Positions 32,455 through 44,529 of a DNA stretch of 64,000 nt are shown here, piece after piece. The stretch's first letter is position 1, and the number at the start of each line of letters is the position of its first letter. Source of the DNA: Coniella vitis (lineage: Eukaryota; Ascomycota; Sordariomycetes; Diaporthales; Schizoparmaceae). The position numbers and the translations under genes are program-made. Where the stretch lies: contig WUJK01000011.1 of assembly GCA_011317545.1 (NCBI GenBank), forward strand, positions 1,689,501-1,753,500. The letters are read 5' to 3'. The notes below the pieces were generated by a model. It was not told where the DNA came from, made no database searches, and saw only the letters and a list, made by a program, of their open reading frames with translations.

Positions 32455-35400
32455 ATGGCCTCGTCCAAAACCACTCCCCTGCTGTGGGGTTTGATCCTGC
32501 TGTTTCTGTTTGCCAGGCCAGCCCATGCCTTTGGAGCCGGCAACATTGCAGGCATCTCCAAGGTTGAGGGCCAAAACTGTTGGTTTTCTCTTCGTGCCCT
32601 TTGTTCATGGCCAATTCACTGACCGCATTTCTGTTAGGGCGTCATGGTGACATCGAGGGTGAGCAAAGAGTTCCCACGCCACCGAATGCAGCCGAGAGGG
32701 CACTAACAGTCGCGATTTCATAGATACACTCTTGAAGATCTTGATGGCCCGCGCCGTCGGCGGCAAGAAGTTTGACAAGCTCATGGTCTCGCGTACCTAC
32801 TTTGGCAACTGGCTCCGCGACTACTCCCAGGCCATTGACGTTGGCACCGTCAAGTCTGTCTCTGCTGAGGCCATCCGTCTACTATTGTGTATCCTTGGCT
32901 TCTTGACATTTGGTTATGGATCGCGCGAATTCGAAGTTACTGCGGAGCGTCTGGGCTGCTACCGCCCCGAAGGTGAGTGTGCGGGCTCTTCTCTTGGTAG
33001 GAAATCTTGTTTTCTGTTTCTTTTTTGTTTGACACGAGGCGGACAGATCACATCGACAATCCCAAGAACTACGCGGACAACGAGGATGCTCGCCAGTACG
33101 ATCGCCGCCTGCGCGGTCCAGTGGATGAGGAAGTCGAGTTAGCAATCGATCCCAACACTGGCCTCAAGAACTATATTGCGAATGAACGCGCCAATATCAT
33201 GACCAGTGCTCTTCACGTGAGACGTCTCTTTACTAAGTGCATTCAACTGGGACGCCAATACTCCCGCAACCACAACAAGGAGGACTTGTACGAAGCGCTT
33301 CGACTGATGGGTACTGGTCTTCACTGTCTTGAAGGTTAGTGTGCGACTTCGTTAAAACATGGCCTCTGAAAACGAATACTGACCCCCTGGTCCTCATGAC
33401 AAGACTTCTTGGCACACAGCAACTACTGTGAACTTGCTCTCATCGAGATGGGAGAACGCGATGTTTTCCCTCACGTCGGTCGAGATACCATGATTCGACT
33501 CCGCGGTGCTCGCCACGAAGTCTATCCTTGTGTCACTGGAACTTTTGGCGGCGTGGACTTTTTGCACTCTGTGACTGGCGAAGTTTCGGACAAGCTGACC
33601 CAAAATGAAATTGAAGAGCTTGAGGGCACCCTACAGGAAGGCGCAGTCGGTGACACGAGCATTCTGCGAAATCTGCTCGATATGATTCCTAGCGGTATGT
33701 TTGGCGGAGACGACAAGAAAGCCATAATGGATGAACTGCAGGACAGCGCGAGCGCAGCCCAGATGCAGAACGCAAGCATTTCGCCCCGCGAACCCGAAGA
33801 GTACACTCTGTACATCCAGAACATCTTTCAGCAAATCATGCCAGCCATCAAGTTCCACGACGAAATCATCCAGAAGATCACCGAAGAGATTGAGAAGATT
33901 CCCATCTTGCCCAAGATTATAGAGCAGCTCGAGGACCAGCTTTCCATTTTTGTCTTCTCTCTCATTGCGCCCTTCGTGGTTCCGGTTATCAGCCAAATCA
34001 AGAACGAATTGCGCACTGGATCCGACGAGATTATCCAGAGTAGCAAGAATGAGCAACTCATTGTTTTCAATGATGATAGCTCTACCGATCCTACCCACTC
34101 CATGCTCTCCAAGGATCATTTCTCGAACGTGAGTCGAGTCACAGGCGCTGCTGGCCCGCTGCTCCTCAGTATACTGACGCAACTGGTATATATAGATCCT
34201 CAATGAAGTCGCCGGTCGAACCGCTTCCCAAGTTGTAGCATGGGTCGTGCCACAACTCATGGAAGCCTGGGACGACACAAGTGTTGACCCTGATCGATTG
34301 TGCACACGCATTGTCCATGGTGTCATGCACCACCCTGCGCAGTGAGTTAATGCTTCCATATCCTGCTCCCAATCTCTAAACGTCTTGCCTGCGAAGAACG
34401 ACAACTCTTTCTGTTTTTGTCAACTCGTTTTCTCAATTTCTGCAGCTGCGCGTCGTTCTCCGATCAGGATTGCATACTAATCCTGTTTATCAGGCGCGAT
34501 CAGGGTGAAGATGGCGCCGAAGAGGGCCGGGCCATCATGTTCCGTAGCGTCCAGCAGTGGTGGAACGACATGGAGCGCGATCAACAGGATGATTACCGCC
34601 GCAAGCTGAGCCGCGACGGCGTCGAGAACGGCGAGAACCACAAGGAAGGTGTCTATGATACCGGCCACGGCCATGGATGCAGTGGCAAGTTGGGCATGCA
34701 CAAGCAGTTTGGCGCGGGTGAACCCCAAACTACCGAGGAGAAAATCGCAGGCCAGGCGGCTGATGCCATTATCGGCAGTCTGACAAGCGGTTTCTCCCAA
34801 CTAATCTCAGATTCTACCGGAGGGAAGGTCAACCTGCCAACTTCCTCCAACCCAACCCAAGGCGGCGGTCTTCTCGGTGCTGCAACGTCCTTGCTGTCTG
34901 GTGCCTTCTCCTCTGGAGAGACGAGTACATACGAGTCACGACCTTACCGTGGTACAGATGGTGGTATCACCCAGACGATCGAGCAGTATGGCCGTAGTGC
35001 GGACGGCCGCCGGTTCGAGCAGGCTGAGCTGATTGAGACACGCTATGATGACGGCAGAGAGCGTAGAGAGTTCCAGCGTTTTGGACAGCGTGTCGACACA
35101 CAAGGCCGCGAGGAAGGTTACGGCTTCGAAGAGGCAGAGGAAAGACGCAGTGGTAACAGCAGGTTCCAGGTCACCGAAGAGAATCGCTGGGAGGGCAGTG
35201 ATTATCAAGAGAGACAGGCGTATGGTGGTGGCGGCGGCGGCAGCTACGGACAGCGCGAGGAAGGCTATGGCGGACGCCAAGACTACAGTGGCCGTCGCGA
35301 GGAATATAGTGGTCGCCAAGAATATGGTGACCGCGAAGAGTACGGACGCCGCGAAGAGTATGGCCGCCGTCAGGATTACGGTGGCCGCCAGGACTATGGA

Positions 35401-35646
35401 GAAGACCGCCGCCAGGAGTATGGGGGCCGCGAAGAGTACGGTGGTCGTCCTGACTTTGAAGGAGGTCGTCAGGACTACGGAGATGGAGGCTATGGGCGCC
35501 GTGGTGAGGAACAAGAGCACTGGGGAGAACGCCGCGACGAGTATGGGGAAGGCCAGCCAGAGTATGGCGAGCCAGAATATGGCGAACGACGACATGGTGG
35601 TCACCACGGCGGTCACCACGGCGGTCACCACCAGGACAGGTATTAG
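32455..35646 (+). CDS. het-c: Het-C family protein (heterokaryon incompatibility C)
   Basis: Seven exons are proposed: 32455-32578, 32638-32658, 32724-32972, 33047-33334, 33404-34128, 34196-34341 and 34494-35646, all GT..AG and in frame, giving 901 residues. Residues 1-26 (MASSKTTPLLWGLILLFLFA, then ARPAHA-type cleavage site) form a signal peptide. The Het-C core follows: WRHGDIEDTLLKIL, SRTYFGNWLRDYSQAIDVG, the HCLEDFLAHSNYCELALIE helix, and VYPCVTGTFGGVDFLHS. Later come EGRAIMFRSVQQWW and KLSRDGV. In Neurospora, allelic Het-C proteins determine non-self recognition and programmed cell death on hyphal fusion. Related proteins occur in fungi without that role, so an incompatibility function here is not shown. 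The C-terminal quarter is a Tyr/Arg/Gly/Glu tandem repeat ending in GGHHGGHHGGHH. Exon 7 could instead start at 34446, adding 16 residues. Confidence 0.93.
35225..35640 (+). repeat. Tandem Tyr/Arg/Gly/Glu codon repeat and His-Gly tail of Het-C
   Basis: Within exon 7, units of about seven residues with the pattern G-R-R/Q-E/Q-E/D-Y recur more than ten times, followed by three GGHH units. At DNA level the units are imperfect 18-24 base repeats. A long antisense open frame (34936-35631) results from the biased codons. Confidence 0.9.
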
Positions 35647-36810
35647 TGGGGATGAGTTTTATGCAATACCCGCCGATGGGAGCATGACACAGAGAACAGA
35701 GGAAAGGGGATAAGGCTGGTTTATAAGTTTATGGCCGCCGCAAGGCTCATTCATGATGTTCGAGTGTGTCTCTGCTGAGCCGAGTACTTGAAAAAAAAAA
35801 CAACGGTCGGGTAGGCATGCACAGTTTCGGGAACAGCATTCAAGGCGCAGAGAAGTCCCAAATACTTGCTAGCATAGTATTCGCGGCAACCTTGACGCCA
35901 GCGCCGTCTCAGAAAAAAAAAAAGGAACTTCCAGACATGCACAAACGCCATCGTAGCAACATTCCTTCACTACAATATTCCTCCAGGCGGATTGCCAGTT
36001 TGAAACTTTGTATATGTGGTAAAGGTGCTGTGAAAAGTTAGCCATGTTGATCCATCATAAACAACGGAAGATCATGGGGACAGGTAGTGGTATTCCTGCA
36101 ATGTGATTTTTTAAACACACCTGTGTCATGAACTTCTTGGATATATCATATCACTCCAAGTAGCAGGCATGACATTTAATCTTCCATGGACTTTCAAATA
36201 AAGACTGTTTTGATTGGTATTCTTCAGCTAAGGAAGGCAACCCCTCAGTGGGAAATGCAAGGCGAATCTTGGGTCTCTAAAAAGACTGTCCATTTCCAAA
36301 ATACATGCATATTTGGATATCACAATCGCTTGGCCTTGACCAGATAAATGCCTTGTGGTATTATCCGTTGTCTCTCACCATCTTCTTCCAGTAACAGCGC
36401 TCAGAAATGCCTGTCCTCATTGCCAAGTTCATCCGGCCTGACTCCTGTTTCACCGTTTTGGGGAGGAAAATGGGTATAGAGTTCCGCCTCCCATGAAGTT
36501 CGCTTATGATGTATACCGGCATAAATTCCCGGTCGCTGAGCCAGTGTAAACGCCGTAGATGATTCAGAGATTTGTCGTGAAACAATAATCGCAGTGGGGT
36601 ATCATTGGGTTGGCTTCGTCTTGGAGACAGCAGCCATGAAAAAAAAAATCATCAAAAATATGAAAAAGAATTTTTATAACAAAAAATGATAAAAAGAAGA
36701 AAAAACGGCGGCCGACTCGAAAAGCCAGTTTTGGCAAGATGATTAAAATCCGGGGAACACGGCACGTGTAATTTTCTTCCCTGTTGATGCTGTTAGTCTG
36801 TGTCGAGAGC
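35647..36810. other. AT-rich convergent intergenic region
   Basis: This is a 3'-to-3' spacer between Het-C and the RING gene. A-tracts occur at 35790, 35913 and especially 36639-36705. No gene was supported. Confidence 0.55.
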
Positions 36811-38624
36811 CTAAAATGAAAAGGGTATAGAAGACGAACATTTGGGTGGGGCGTCCCAGGCATGTCCCTCACTGGTCTCGTCTCCAGCTAAATCACGCAT
36901 TCGCATGCGTGTGTGGAGTGAGGGACTATGACGAGGCGGTGCTTCAGCGACAGCATTTGCCAAGTCACGGCTGGGACGGAATAATTTCTTCCTCCTAAGA
37001 TTTCCCATCCATCCATTCGGCTGACTCTCCAGTTCTGCATCCTCCACGGTGATGGAGCCTCGCAGTCGTCGGACAGCTCGTTCGCGACGCACCATTGCGT
37101 TTGTAATCTCGGGGCAGTATCCCTTGGGAAGCATAGATGCCTTGCACAACGGGCATAAGGAGCTATTGCTGCTCAAGTACTCGTCGATACAATCCGGATG
37201 GTAAATATGGCCGCACGGGAGTTCCCGAATGATTGTTTGGCGGATTTGGTAATCCTCTTCGCAAATCATGCATTTCGGTTGGTAGTCAGTTGAGGTGGTG
37301 TTGACGGTCAGTCCAGTCGTAGTCGATCTGGTAGTCTGTCCAGGGACAATTCTCTCGTTCGCTGCTGCTTTGACCTGGTGCGAACCAGTATCGTCCTCCT
37401 GAAAATGAATGACATCGGGCAGCCGAGGGGATATAGGCGACGTCGGGGGTGTTGCGTAAGTCGGCTCATAGTTATAGGTGAAGAGCGGAAACTTTTCCAC
37501 ATGTTCAATTGGCACCCTAACCCTTTTAATATTCATTGCCTCCAGATTAACCTCCCCAGATCTGACCCGCAGTTCCAGTGATGTCCGCCGCCTATGTTGG
37601 ATGTAGTGCATAAAGCAGGACACAATGGCGATGAAAGCCAAGAGGACGCCGATGCATACCACAATGAACAGCCAGATGGCGGGTAGAGTACTCGGGGTCA
37701 TGACAGTAATCTCAGACCATATGCGAACATAATCGTTAGCATTTGGGCTATACAGCTCTGTAATATTGCTTCCGTACGGGACAGAGCTGACGTTCCCAGA
37801 GTAGAGGGCAAGCTGGGACATCATGGCCGCCCCAGCGCTTCCAGGGATGGCGTAAACGGGGAATTTGCTGTCAGATTTCCAAGCGCCATTGTCGTGCAAT
37901 TCCCAGGTCTTGTCGCTGTCGCCGGGTGGCTTTGTGGTACTGTTATCGGGTACATAGGTCATGAAGCCTCGAATGGGATCGTACGCAGCGGATTGGAGGT
38001 AGGATTTGGTGCAGTTCGCACTGTACCAGGGCACAAGAGCAACCAGGTTGTAGTCTGAGGGAGGCAAATTGCGTTGGCGGGTGGCGGTCGTTGGTATGTA
38101 TTCGGCCTCGATTTCTTTACACGGGTCATCGTCGTCCAGATCGGGCACGTATAACAAGCCCTGTATAACGCCATTCTCTGTCGTGGCATACTTGGATGTC
38201 AATATCGTTATGTTGCCTGAAATGGTAGCGGAATATGCAAGTTGACTCTGTTATGGGATGTCAGCAAGGCGTGGGTGTGATCGTGGCGGCAGGGTTGGCG
38301 AAATCGAACTCACCGACAGGGCAGTAATATTCTTGATGACCGTCGAGGGAATGCTAGGGTCACCGGACCAGGCGGGATTGCTGAACAAAAGACTGCAACA
38401 AGTCAGTCCACCAGACAGGTTGATAAGAGGGAGGTCTGCGTGCTCTGATCGCCAAGCTGCAGGCAGGAGAGCGCCACGACGCGAGGGCGCCGACAGCAGC
38501 TCGTTGTCGCTCGGCAGGGCCATGCATCAAGGACAGCAACAGCGGGGTGCAGGCAAGAGGAGTAGAGGATGGCGGGGCGGGGCGACGGGAACATACACAG
38601 CATTTTGAATGTGATCGACGTAGG
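36811..38624 (-). CDS. RING-H2 transmembrane ubiquitin ligase (PA-TM-RING type); 5' end unresolved
   Basis: Minus-strand exons 38624-38597, 38392-38314 and 38247-36811 splice in frame. The lumenal part has several N-glycosylation sites (KNITALS, GNITILT, NCTKSYL, GNVSSV, SNITELY) and motifs such as VPWYSANCTKSYL and YAIPGSAG, resembling a PA-type domain. One membrane segment follows (IWLFIVVCIGVLLAFIAIVS) with HYIQHRRR after it. The cytoplasmic side has a RING-H2 finger: CMICEEDYQIRQ, ELPCGHIYHPDCIDEYL, CPLCKASMLPKGY. Such proteins ubiquitinate membrane or endosomal cargo. A first exon is uncertain: 38879-38867 would give an in-phase ATG but no signal peptide, so the true start may be elsewhere upstream. 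The tail after the RING is basic then Ser/Pro-rich. Confidence 0.82.
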
Positions 38625-39257
38625 CTGTGAACAATATCACCAGTCAGTACTCGAGTAATTTGAATGCGAAATGGTTGTGCATTTATTGCTTTTCTTGAGC
38701 CGCAGTCCCAGGTGTCTGTCGTTGGGGGTTTTGCCAAGACGGTTGCGCGGATGCCAAGATCCTAGGGGGGACTACCAAGGAAATTTGACGTCCTGACGTG
38801 CCGCGGCGCTCGACGCACGAAAGGCTTGGTTGGGCCAGAGAGAGCTAGAGAATTGGATTGACGTACTATTGCCCAGCATTGTACACGACCATTGTGTGGG
38901 TTAGAGAACCCAAGGCTCGCGACGCGACGGCATCTAGACTCGAGCGGGCTCGGATGGGTGGTTGTGATTGTGGTTCTCGGTTGTTGGTTGTAGCAGCGAT
39001 GGTACAGCGCGGGATTCGAGGTCGCTGACAGATTGTAGCAGCGGGCGAGCGTGCTTCCAAAACCCTTGGGCTGCCTGTGGCAGTTACGCAATGACGACGG
39101 CAACGCCTAATCAGGGACCCACTGTTGGCGGCTGCGAGTGAATCGAAAAGACCAAACGGTGCACAAGATTGTCGTTGGCTGCGTTGTGTGTGGGGAAGAA
39201 AAGAAAGAGCAAGAGAGGGGCGAGTCAGATGGGAAAGTATGGAAGTATGAATCCAGG

Positions 39258-39258
39258 C

Positions 39259-39299
<41 letters not shown>

Positions 39300-39346
39300 T
39301 GGGCTTGGCCCGGTTGTCAGTCAGAATGGATGGGTGGATGGATGGA
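39258..39346. repeat. (GGCT)n followed by GGAT-type repeat
   Basis: About ten GGCT units with one variant (GACT) at 39258-39305 are followed by a looser GGAT/GGGT repeat to about 39346. Confidence 0.85.
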
Positions 39347-39426
39347 CGGGCTGAACGGGCGGACGGAATCAGATTTGGGCTGAGCAGTACGAGCGAAGGT
39401 AGCATTCAAGCCCTATCCGGGTGTGT

Positions 39427-39453
39427 CAGCAGCAGCAGCAGCAGCAGCAGCAG
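39427..39453. repeat. (CAG)9 microsatellite
   Basis: A perfect CAG trinucleotide repeat, non-coding on present evidence. Confidence 0.9.
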
Positions 39454-39601
39454 GGTCGAGTTCGAGTCAAGTGCGCGGCCGTCAGTTGTGGTATGACACA
39501 AGACTGCTTGATGAGGTCCAAGCAAGCGGATGAGCGAGTTGTGAGGTGAGAACAAGGTAAGGCGAGAGTGGAGGAAGACGCAGATGGATGCTGCTTAAAC
39601 A

Positions 39602-39630
39602 GGGCGGCGCTGGCGCTGGCGCTGGCGCTG
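39602..39630. repeat. (GGCGCT)n hexanucleotide repeat
   Basis: Four to five tandem copies of a GGCGCT unit. Confidence 0.85.
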
Positions 39631-40129
39631 GGATTTAGGCCTGCCGTGGATGGTGACCAAAATGGAAGGCGAGATGAAAGTCGCTGCCGTCGCAAGTGCG
39701 CGCGTGCAGTGTGTGTGCTATGTAGTGCGTGTCTGGTTGTTGGTCCCGTGGCCCTCAGCGCTGGTTGTTGCTTCCGTCTCTTTGGCTTGCGATGGTGGCC
39801 CTGGAAAACGCCTTGGCCTGGCACTCGTCAGCCTGCAAGACAAAGTACAACCGTAACTGCAACTGCGAGAGAGGGAGAGAGCCAAGCAGGCTACCGAAGA
39901 TAGCTTTGCAAGATCCGAGCCAACGAGAGAAAAGTGCAGGACGAGAAGAGCAAAGCACAGCCCGCACCTCCTAGCCTGGCGAAGGCTGCTGCTGCCAAGA
40001 CTTTATGGAAGAGGGTTCCTGGGCCGGCCTCGCGCTGTGTGGGGGGGTTTCTGATTCTCTCTCGACGGGGCCCCCCTAGCAGCGCCAGAAGCGGAGATGG
40101 CAGAGTACCGAGTATATACCACTATGTAT

Positions 40130-40148
40130 GTACTATGTACCATAGTAC
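40130..40148. repeat. Palindrome built on the recurrent TACTATGTA motif
   Basis: GTACTATG-TAC-CATAGTAC is a perfect inverted repeat with 8-base arms and a 3-base centre. An ACTATGTA half-copy lies just before it at 40121-40128. Confidence 0.85.
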
Positions 40149-40868
40149 TGGAGGCTAAAAAGCAAGATTCGCAAGTACCGACGTACTCCGTATTCGACGA
40201 CGCATTTGCCCTACCATCTGCCCAGGGTGCTGCGTCACTTTTGCACTGTAGTTTGCAGCGAACTGGAGCCAATGCAAGCTGCACACACTCACACAGCAGT
40301 CATCGCCAACAGGGAGGGCAATTTGAATTTATGCACAACCAATCGGCAGTGTCTCTCTCTTGTTCCGTTGCACTGCAAGCTTGCAGATGGGCGGTGCCGA
40401 AGTCCGTCGTGAAACACGAGGTGCGAGGTACGAGGTACCCGAGTATCCGGCGTCACGAGTATGGAGTCAATGCCGTATTCCAGGTATACTGTACCTCAAG
40501 CCCGGCTCGACGCCATCACTTATTAGTAAGAACAAACAGTATGTACAGTGCTTTCTCGCTACGACACACAGTACATCATGGGATGCGCTTTTTAGAAGTA
40601 CTATGTACCTTGGCCTGATCAAACTCATCTTCCTGCATTTCTCGGAGCCGATGCGAGTGATTTCCACATAGCAGCAGCCATGGCGCTTGCTCTTCTTTTG
40701 CTCACTCATCAACGCATATGCTCGTGCTTTGTGCCAATTGCTGCTTGCGGACCATGGTGAATCGCGGCCCGGCTTCAGAGGTCAGCCCTGGAGAAGAGTT
40801 TCATAGAGTACCAGAGTACGCATGACAATAGACGGACCATCCTCCCGGCCACGCTACCCTTATTGGGT

Positions 40869-40886
40869 TACTATGTATTTACATAG
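40869..40886. repeat. Second palindrome containing the recurrent motif
   Basis: CTATGTA-TT-TACATAG (40871-40886) has perfect 7-base arms and overlaps a TACTATGTA copy at 40869-40877. Confidence 0.85.
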
Positions 40887-41086
40887 GCCCCTATCGTGCC
40901 AGCATGCGAACAGAGACAAAGGAAAAGAGAGCAAGAGGCACACGGGGCCTAGACCGCGGGGCACGCACCGCCATATGCTGTGCAACAACAGCCGCAGGCC
41001 GTTGGACAAGGCCGATTGGATTTTTAACCTCCCTCTCAATGCCCCCAACTTCTACCATGAGCCCCTTTTCATGCCTGGGTTGCTTC

Positions 41087-41088
<2 letters not shown>

Positions 41089-41120
<32 letters not shown>
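41089..41120. repeat. (GT)16 microsatellite
   Basis: A perfect GT dinucleotide tract of about 32 bases. Confidence 0.92.
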
Positions 41121-41125
<5 letters not shown>

Positions 41126-43774
41126 AGTGTGCCAACGTACATCGTAGCACATGGCCCAAGAAGATCTTGGCAGTGGAAATGGCGGGCGGGGAGGGCGGAG
41201 GCGGAGGCACACAGCAGCGGGGCCACGGCGCCCCGATACTCTAAGAAATAAGTGCAGCGCAGATGCAACTTGATTCGCAGTTCTACACAGTCCATAGCGG
41301 CTGCTTGCGCGTGCGTTGGATACGGAGGCGTGGCAGAGATGATGGTCCGACTGTCAAGGGCAGCCCCGGGGCCGACTGTCCACGCGGGTGTCGACTATGG
41401 AGGACCAGGCGCCACTGCTAGGTCACGGTATTTGTAGTCGATGCTCGCGTTCCAATAAGCACCGACAGCACAGGCTGTCCCGACGGAAGAAAAGCTTGTT
41501 TTGTCCATCACCGCCAATCAAAGCCTTGCCGGTTGGGCGAGCCCCGTCAAGAGCCCCCCAAGTTGGCACCTCACGTCCTTGGCATTTGCTCCAAGCAGTA
41601 TGCAAACAAGAACGACACGTCGAATCCAGGTGCTTGGGACAGGCCATCGCCAAGCCTGCCAGATCGGCCCATAATTGTCGTACTTGGCTGGTACAAAGAA
41701 CGGCACACAATCGCAATGAAGAAAAGATAGAAATCGGAAAAAGCTTGGCCGTCTTGGCTGGGGACTGACTGCATTTGGAGCGCCTTGTTGTGCTACATAC
41801 CACATGGTGGGTCTTGGTAAGTACCTTTGCAAAACAGTCGCACTCTGCATACTTTTGGCTAAGATAAACTACTGCACAAATGTGAACGATAGCGAGTGGC
41901 TGGCCTGGCTGGCCATTCTCGTCGTGACAAAAAAGTCGACACTGCGTGTGCATTGCAAATGGTTCCCAGTACGTAATTCCGAAGTCGGTTTCAGCAACCT
42001 CCCAGCTAGTACTTAAGTACTATAGTAGGTACCTGGCCCAGTCGCTGGACACCCTTTACTAGGCGCTGCTGACAAAGACAGGCAGGCCCCCTGCGTTTCA
42101 GCGCTTGTCTCAGCACCTGGCTTCGTCCCGACCTGAAGGCTGAGGCCAGTATCAATTTTCAGCTGTTTGCTTCGCTCAAGTTGCTCGCCACCAAGGCTCG
42201 ACAGAAACACAGTCAAAATCGCTGTTCTACGCTGCCACGACGGCCGTGGTAGGAGCAGCTCTTCAGAGGCACAGCTGCCCTCTTGCGTTCCCAGACAATG
42301 GATGCTTTTCCTCTTATTATGCACCTGCTGCTCCCGGCTTGGACGGCACCGGCAAGGCTCCGCGTCCGGAAAACACGGCACTCGGGTGTCACAACCACAG
42401 GTCAAGATGCATCTTTCCGTGCTGACGGGCTATGGTTTCTTGGTGGTTTTTCTTCCTTGTTCCTTCTTGGTCTTGCCTCCCCAGCTACTATGTACATGGC
42501 AGTCGTGGCATGGGGCGTGACGCACGCAAAAGTGCCGTTTTAGCCGCGGCGTTGCAGCTTGCCAGTCTGCTACATATCGAGGACAGAGTCAGAGAGCACA
42601 CCTTTTGCTCGATTGCTGAATCAGTTGGCTTCGCACACCGATTCGAATCACGGCATTTGGTAGCATCAAACTGGAATCCATACATGCAACGACAGGATCT
42701 TCATAGGGGATATGGACCCGCTTCAACCACGTGGACCGCTTCGTCCGCCAGACTGTCTGTCGACTCCCAACGTAGCAGGTACGTGTGCTCGTTCTTCTTT
42801 CAGCCTCCGTCTCCACCACCAAGGGGCAGGTGCTGGTTTCGCGCCACGACTCGGCCTATTCAGAGCAGACGGGCGGGTACATAGAATGTGCAACTGGTTG
42901 CTCTCTATCATGTCACGTCTAGGCTGTGGGCCTGTCCTGACTTATGAGCGCTACAATGTCAAAGTAATCTGTCCGGGGATATCGTTCTGGTCAATTCGTT
43001 CTTGACACACGCTCAGAAAATCTGCATTTACCTGAGATTTGGCCGGCGGCAGTAAGAACATAGCGTGCCAGCTGACTATTTCTGTCCACTTGGCTTATCG
43101 AAGGGGCTATTTTGCGTAAGCTTGGCCGTCAAGCTGTACGTCGCTCTGGGGGGAAAACAAAAAAAAAGGAAAATTCGCCTGCGTGGCCGACTGCATAGAT
43201 AGGACAATGCTATCGCGCTTGCCTCGGCACCGGAACGAGTCATTTGTTTTGTGCCTCTCTTTTGCCCCTATTCAATGCGTTTCTTGTTACAGATGCCTAC
43301 TACATACTTGAGAACGAGCATCATCTGCGGACGCTACTTGTTTCACTTGTGTGGTGCAGCTCGCTTGACCAACTCTGCTGAAAAACTTATATCACCCACT
43401 TCAGGGAGTCGAAGGTAATACCTCGTGCTTCGGCTTCTCGAGCTGTGAGATATTTGTGCTCAAAATTGCCTGATTTGCGCATGGCATGCGATGTTCTGAG
43501 CAAGCTGGAAGGTACTATTGCGTGAAAGAGTGTTACCCCTTTCGACTACCTTTGTAGCGCTTGTCGTCACGATGAATTTGCAAGCATGTCAAGTCGGGAA
43601 GCTGATTCTTCGCCTTCGCTGATATTTTATAAAATACGGGCAGGTGATGCGGGCTACATTCTTTGCATGGCAGCCACAGAACACAATCTGCTTCGCACCG
43701 CTTTGGTACATATCATGCTGTTTGAACTGAGCAGACTGGACAATTCCATGAGAGCTGCATAATGAGGTAGCAGT

Positions 43775-44146
43775 GTGCTAAGGACCCGTGAAGCATTATT
43801 GAACTTTAATCAATGGGGCCCTTGCAGATCAATCCTCTTTTCCCCGCGGGTCGACGACGACGAGGATATAGCATGTGTCTGTCTGGAAGCGAGAAATCAA
43901 TCTTACGATCGGTTGCTGTCAGTTGTCAAGGCATGTTCTAACACTACCGTTATGACCATAAAGGTGGCGTATTCGGAAGAGACACAAGACTTTGCGGAGA
44001 AAGTCTACAAGGCATATTGGTTTTCTTTTACAGGGCGCTCTGATCTCGGCCCAATTGTTGGAAAATTCTCTCCAGACCAATATTCCTCAACAAAGTCAAT
44101 ACCAACTTTGATTTTCGTATTTACGGCTCAATGCCATGCAAGCTAA
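43775..44146 (+). CDS. Possible small hypothetical protein (123 aa)
   Basis: An ATG-to-TAA frame in an AT-rich stretch. The segment DDDEDIACVCLEARNQSYDR continuing to VYKAYWFSFTGRSDLG has a fairly protein-like residue mix, unlike the low-complexity frames around it. There is no domain I recognise, no evident partner exon, and no neighbour closer than about 1.4 kb. It may be a real orphan gene, a decayed fragment, or chance. Confidence 0.22.
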   Translation: MLRTREALLNFNQWGPCRSILFSPRVDDDEDIACVCLEARNQSYDRLLSVVKACSNTTVMTIKVAYSEETQDFAEKVYKAYWFSFTGRSDLGPIVGKFSPDQYSSTKSIPTLIFVFTAQCHAS

Positions 44147-44487
44147 AATGTAGAGTTGTTTTTCTTATCTTGTCCCTACATACACACATCATCTTGTACC
44201 ATCTATACGTCAGATTACGAAATTCACTACAGAATACAACGTTCAACAAAGACGGCCCTTAACCTTGCGAGTTGGAACAATGACGGTCTTTTTTTATCTA
44301 ACCGTAGAAGCGTGCTCATGGAGTGGTTGGTAGCTCATTGCTTGCATATCATATTCCTATTCTAGCCCAAGCACCAAACAGCTTCATAGCCATTCTCATC
44401 GGGTCGGATCGCATACATAGTACGCAACGTGAACACACTCCGAAGCAGAAAGCTGTTGATATTGTAGGAGAAAGCCACCACAATTTA

Positions 44488-44529
<42 letters not shown>

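Larger units (their letters stand above)
38880..43774. other. Gene-poor, repeat-rich region (part of a 6.7 kb gap)
   Basis: No supported gene was found. It holds GGCT, CAG, GGCGCT and GT repeats and four copies of the 9-mer TACTATGTA (40131, 40599, 40869, 42486). The short frames across it lack recognisable residues and overlap in several frames. Confidence 0.5.

Noticed and set aside
34936..35631. 231-residue minus-strand open frame opposite Het-C
   Set aside because: It arises from the repetitive Gly/Arg/Tyr codons; the translation is a monotonous Ala/Thr/Ile pattern.
39427..39453. Poly-Gln or poly-Ser coding exon from the CAG repeat
   Set aside because: No supported exon or splice sites flank it; treated as an intergenic microsatellite.
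42580..42670. Possible tRNA, because of a TTCGAATC sequence
   Set aside because: Only a B-box-like octamer is present; no A box, acceptor stem or cloverleaf could be built. I found no convincing tRNA anywhere in the window.
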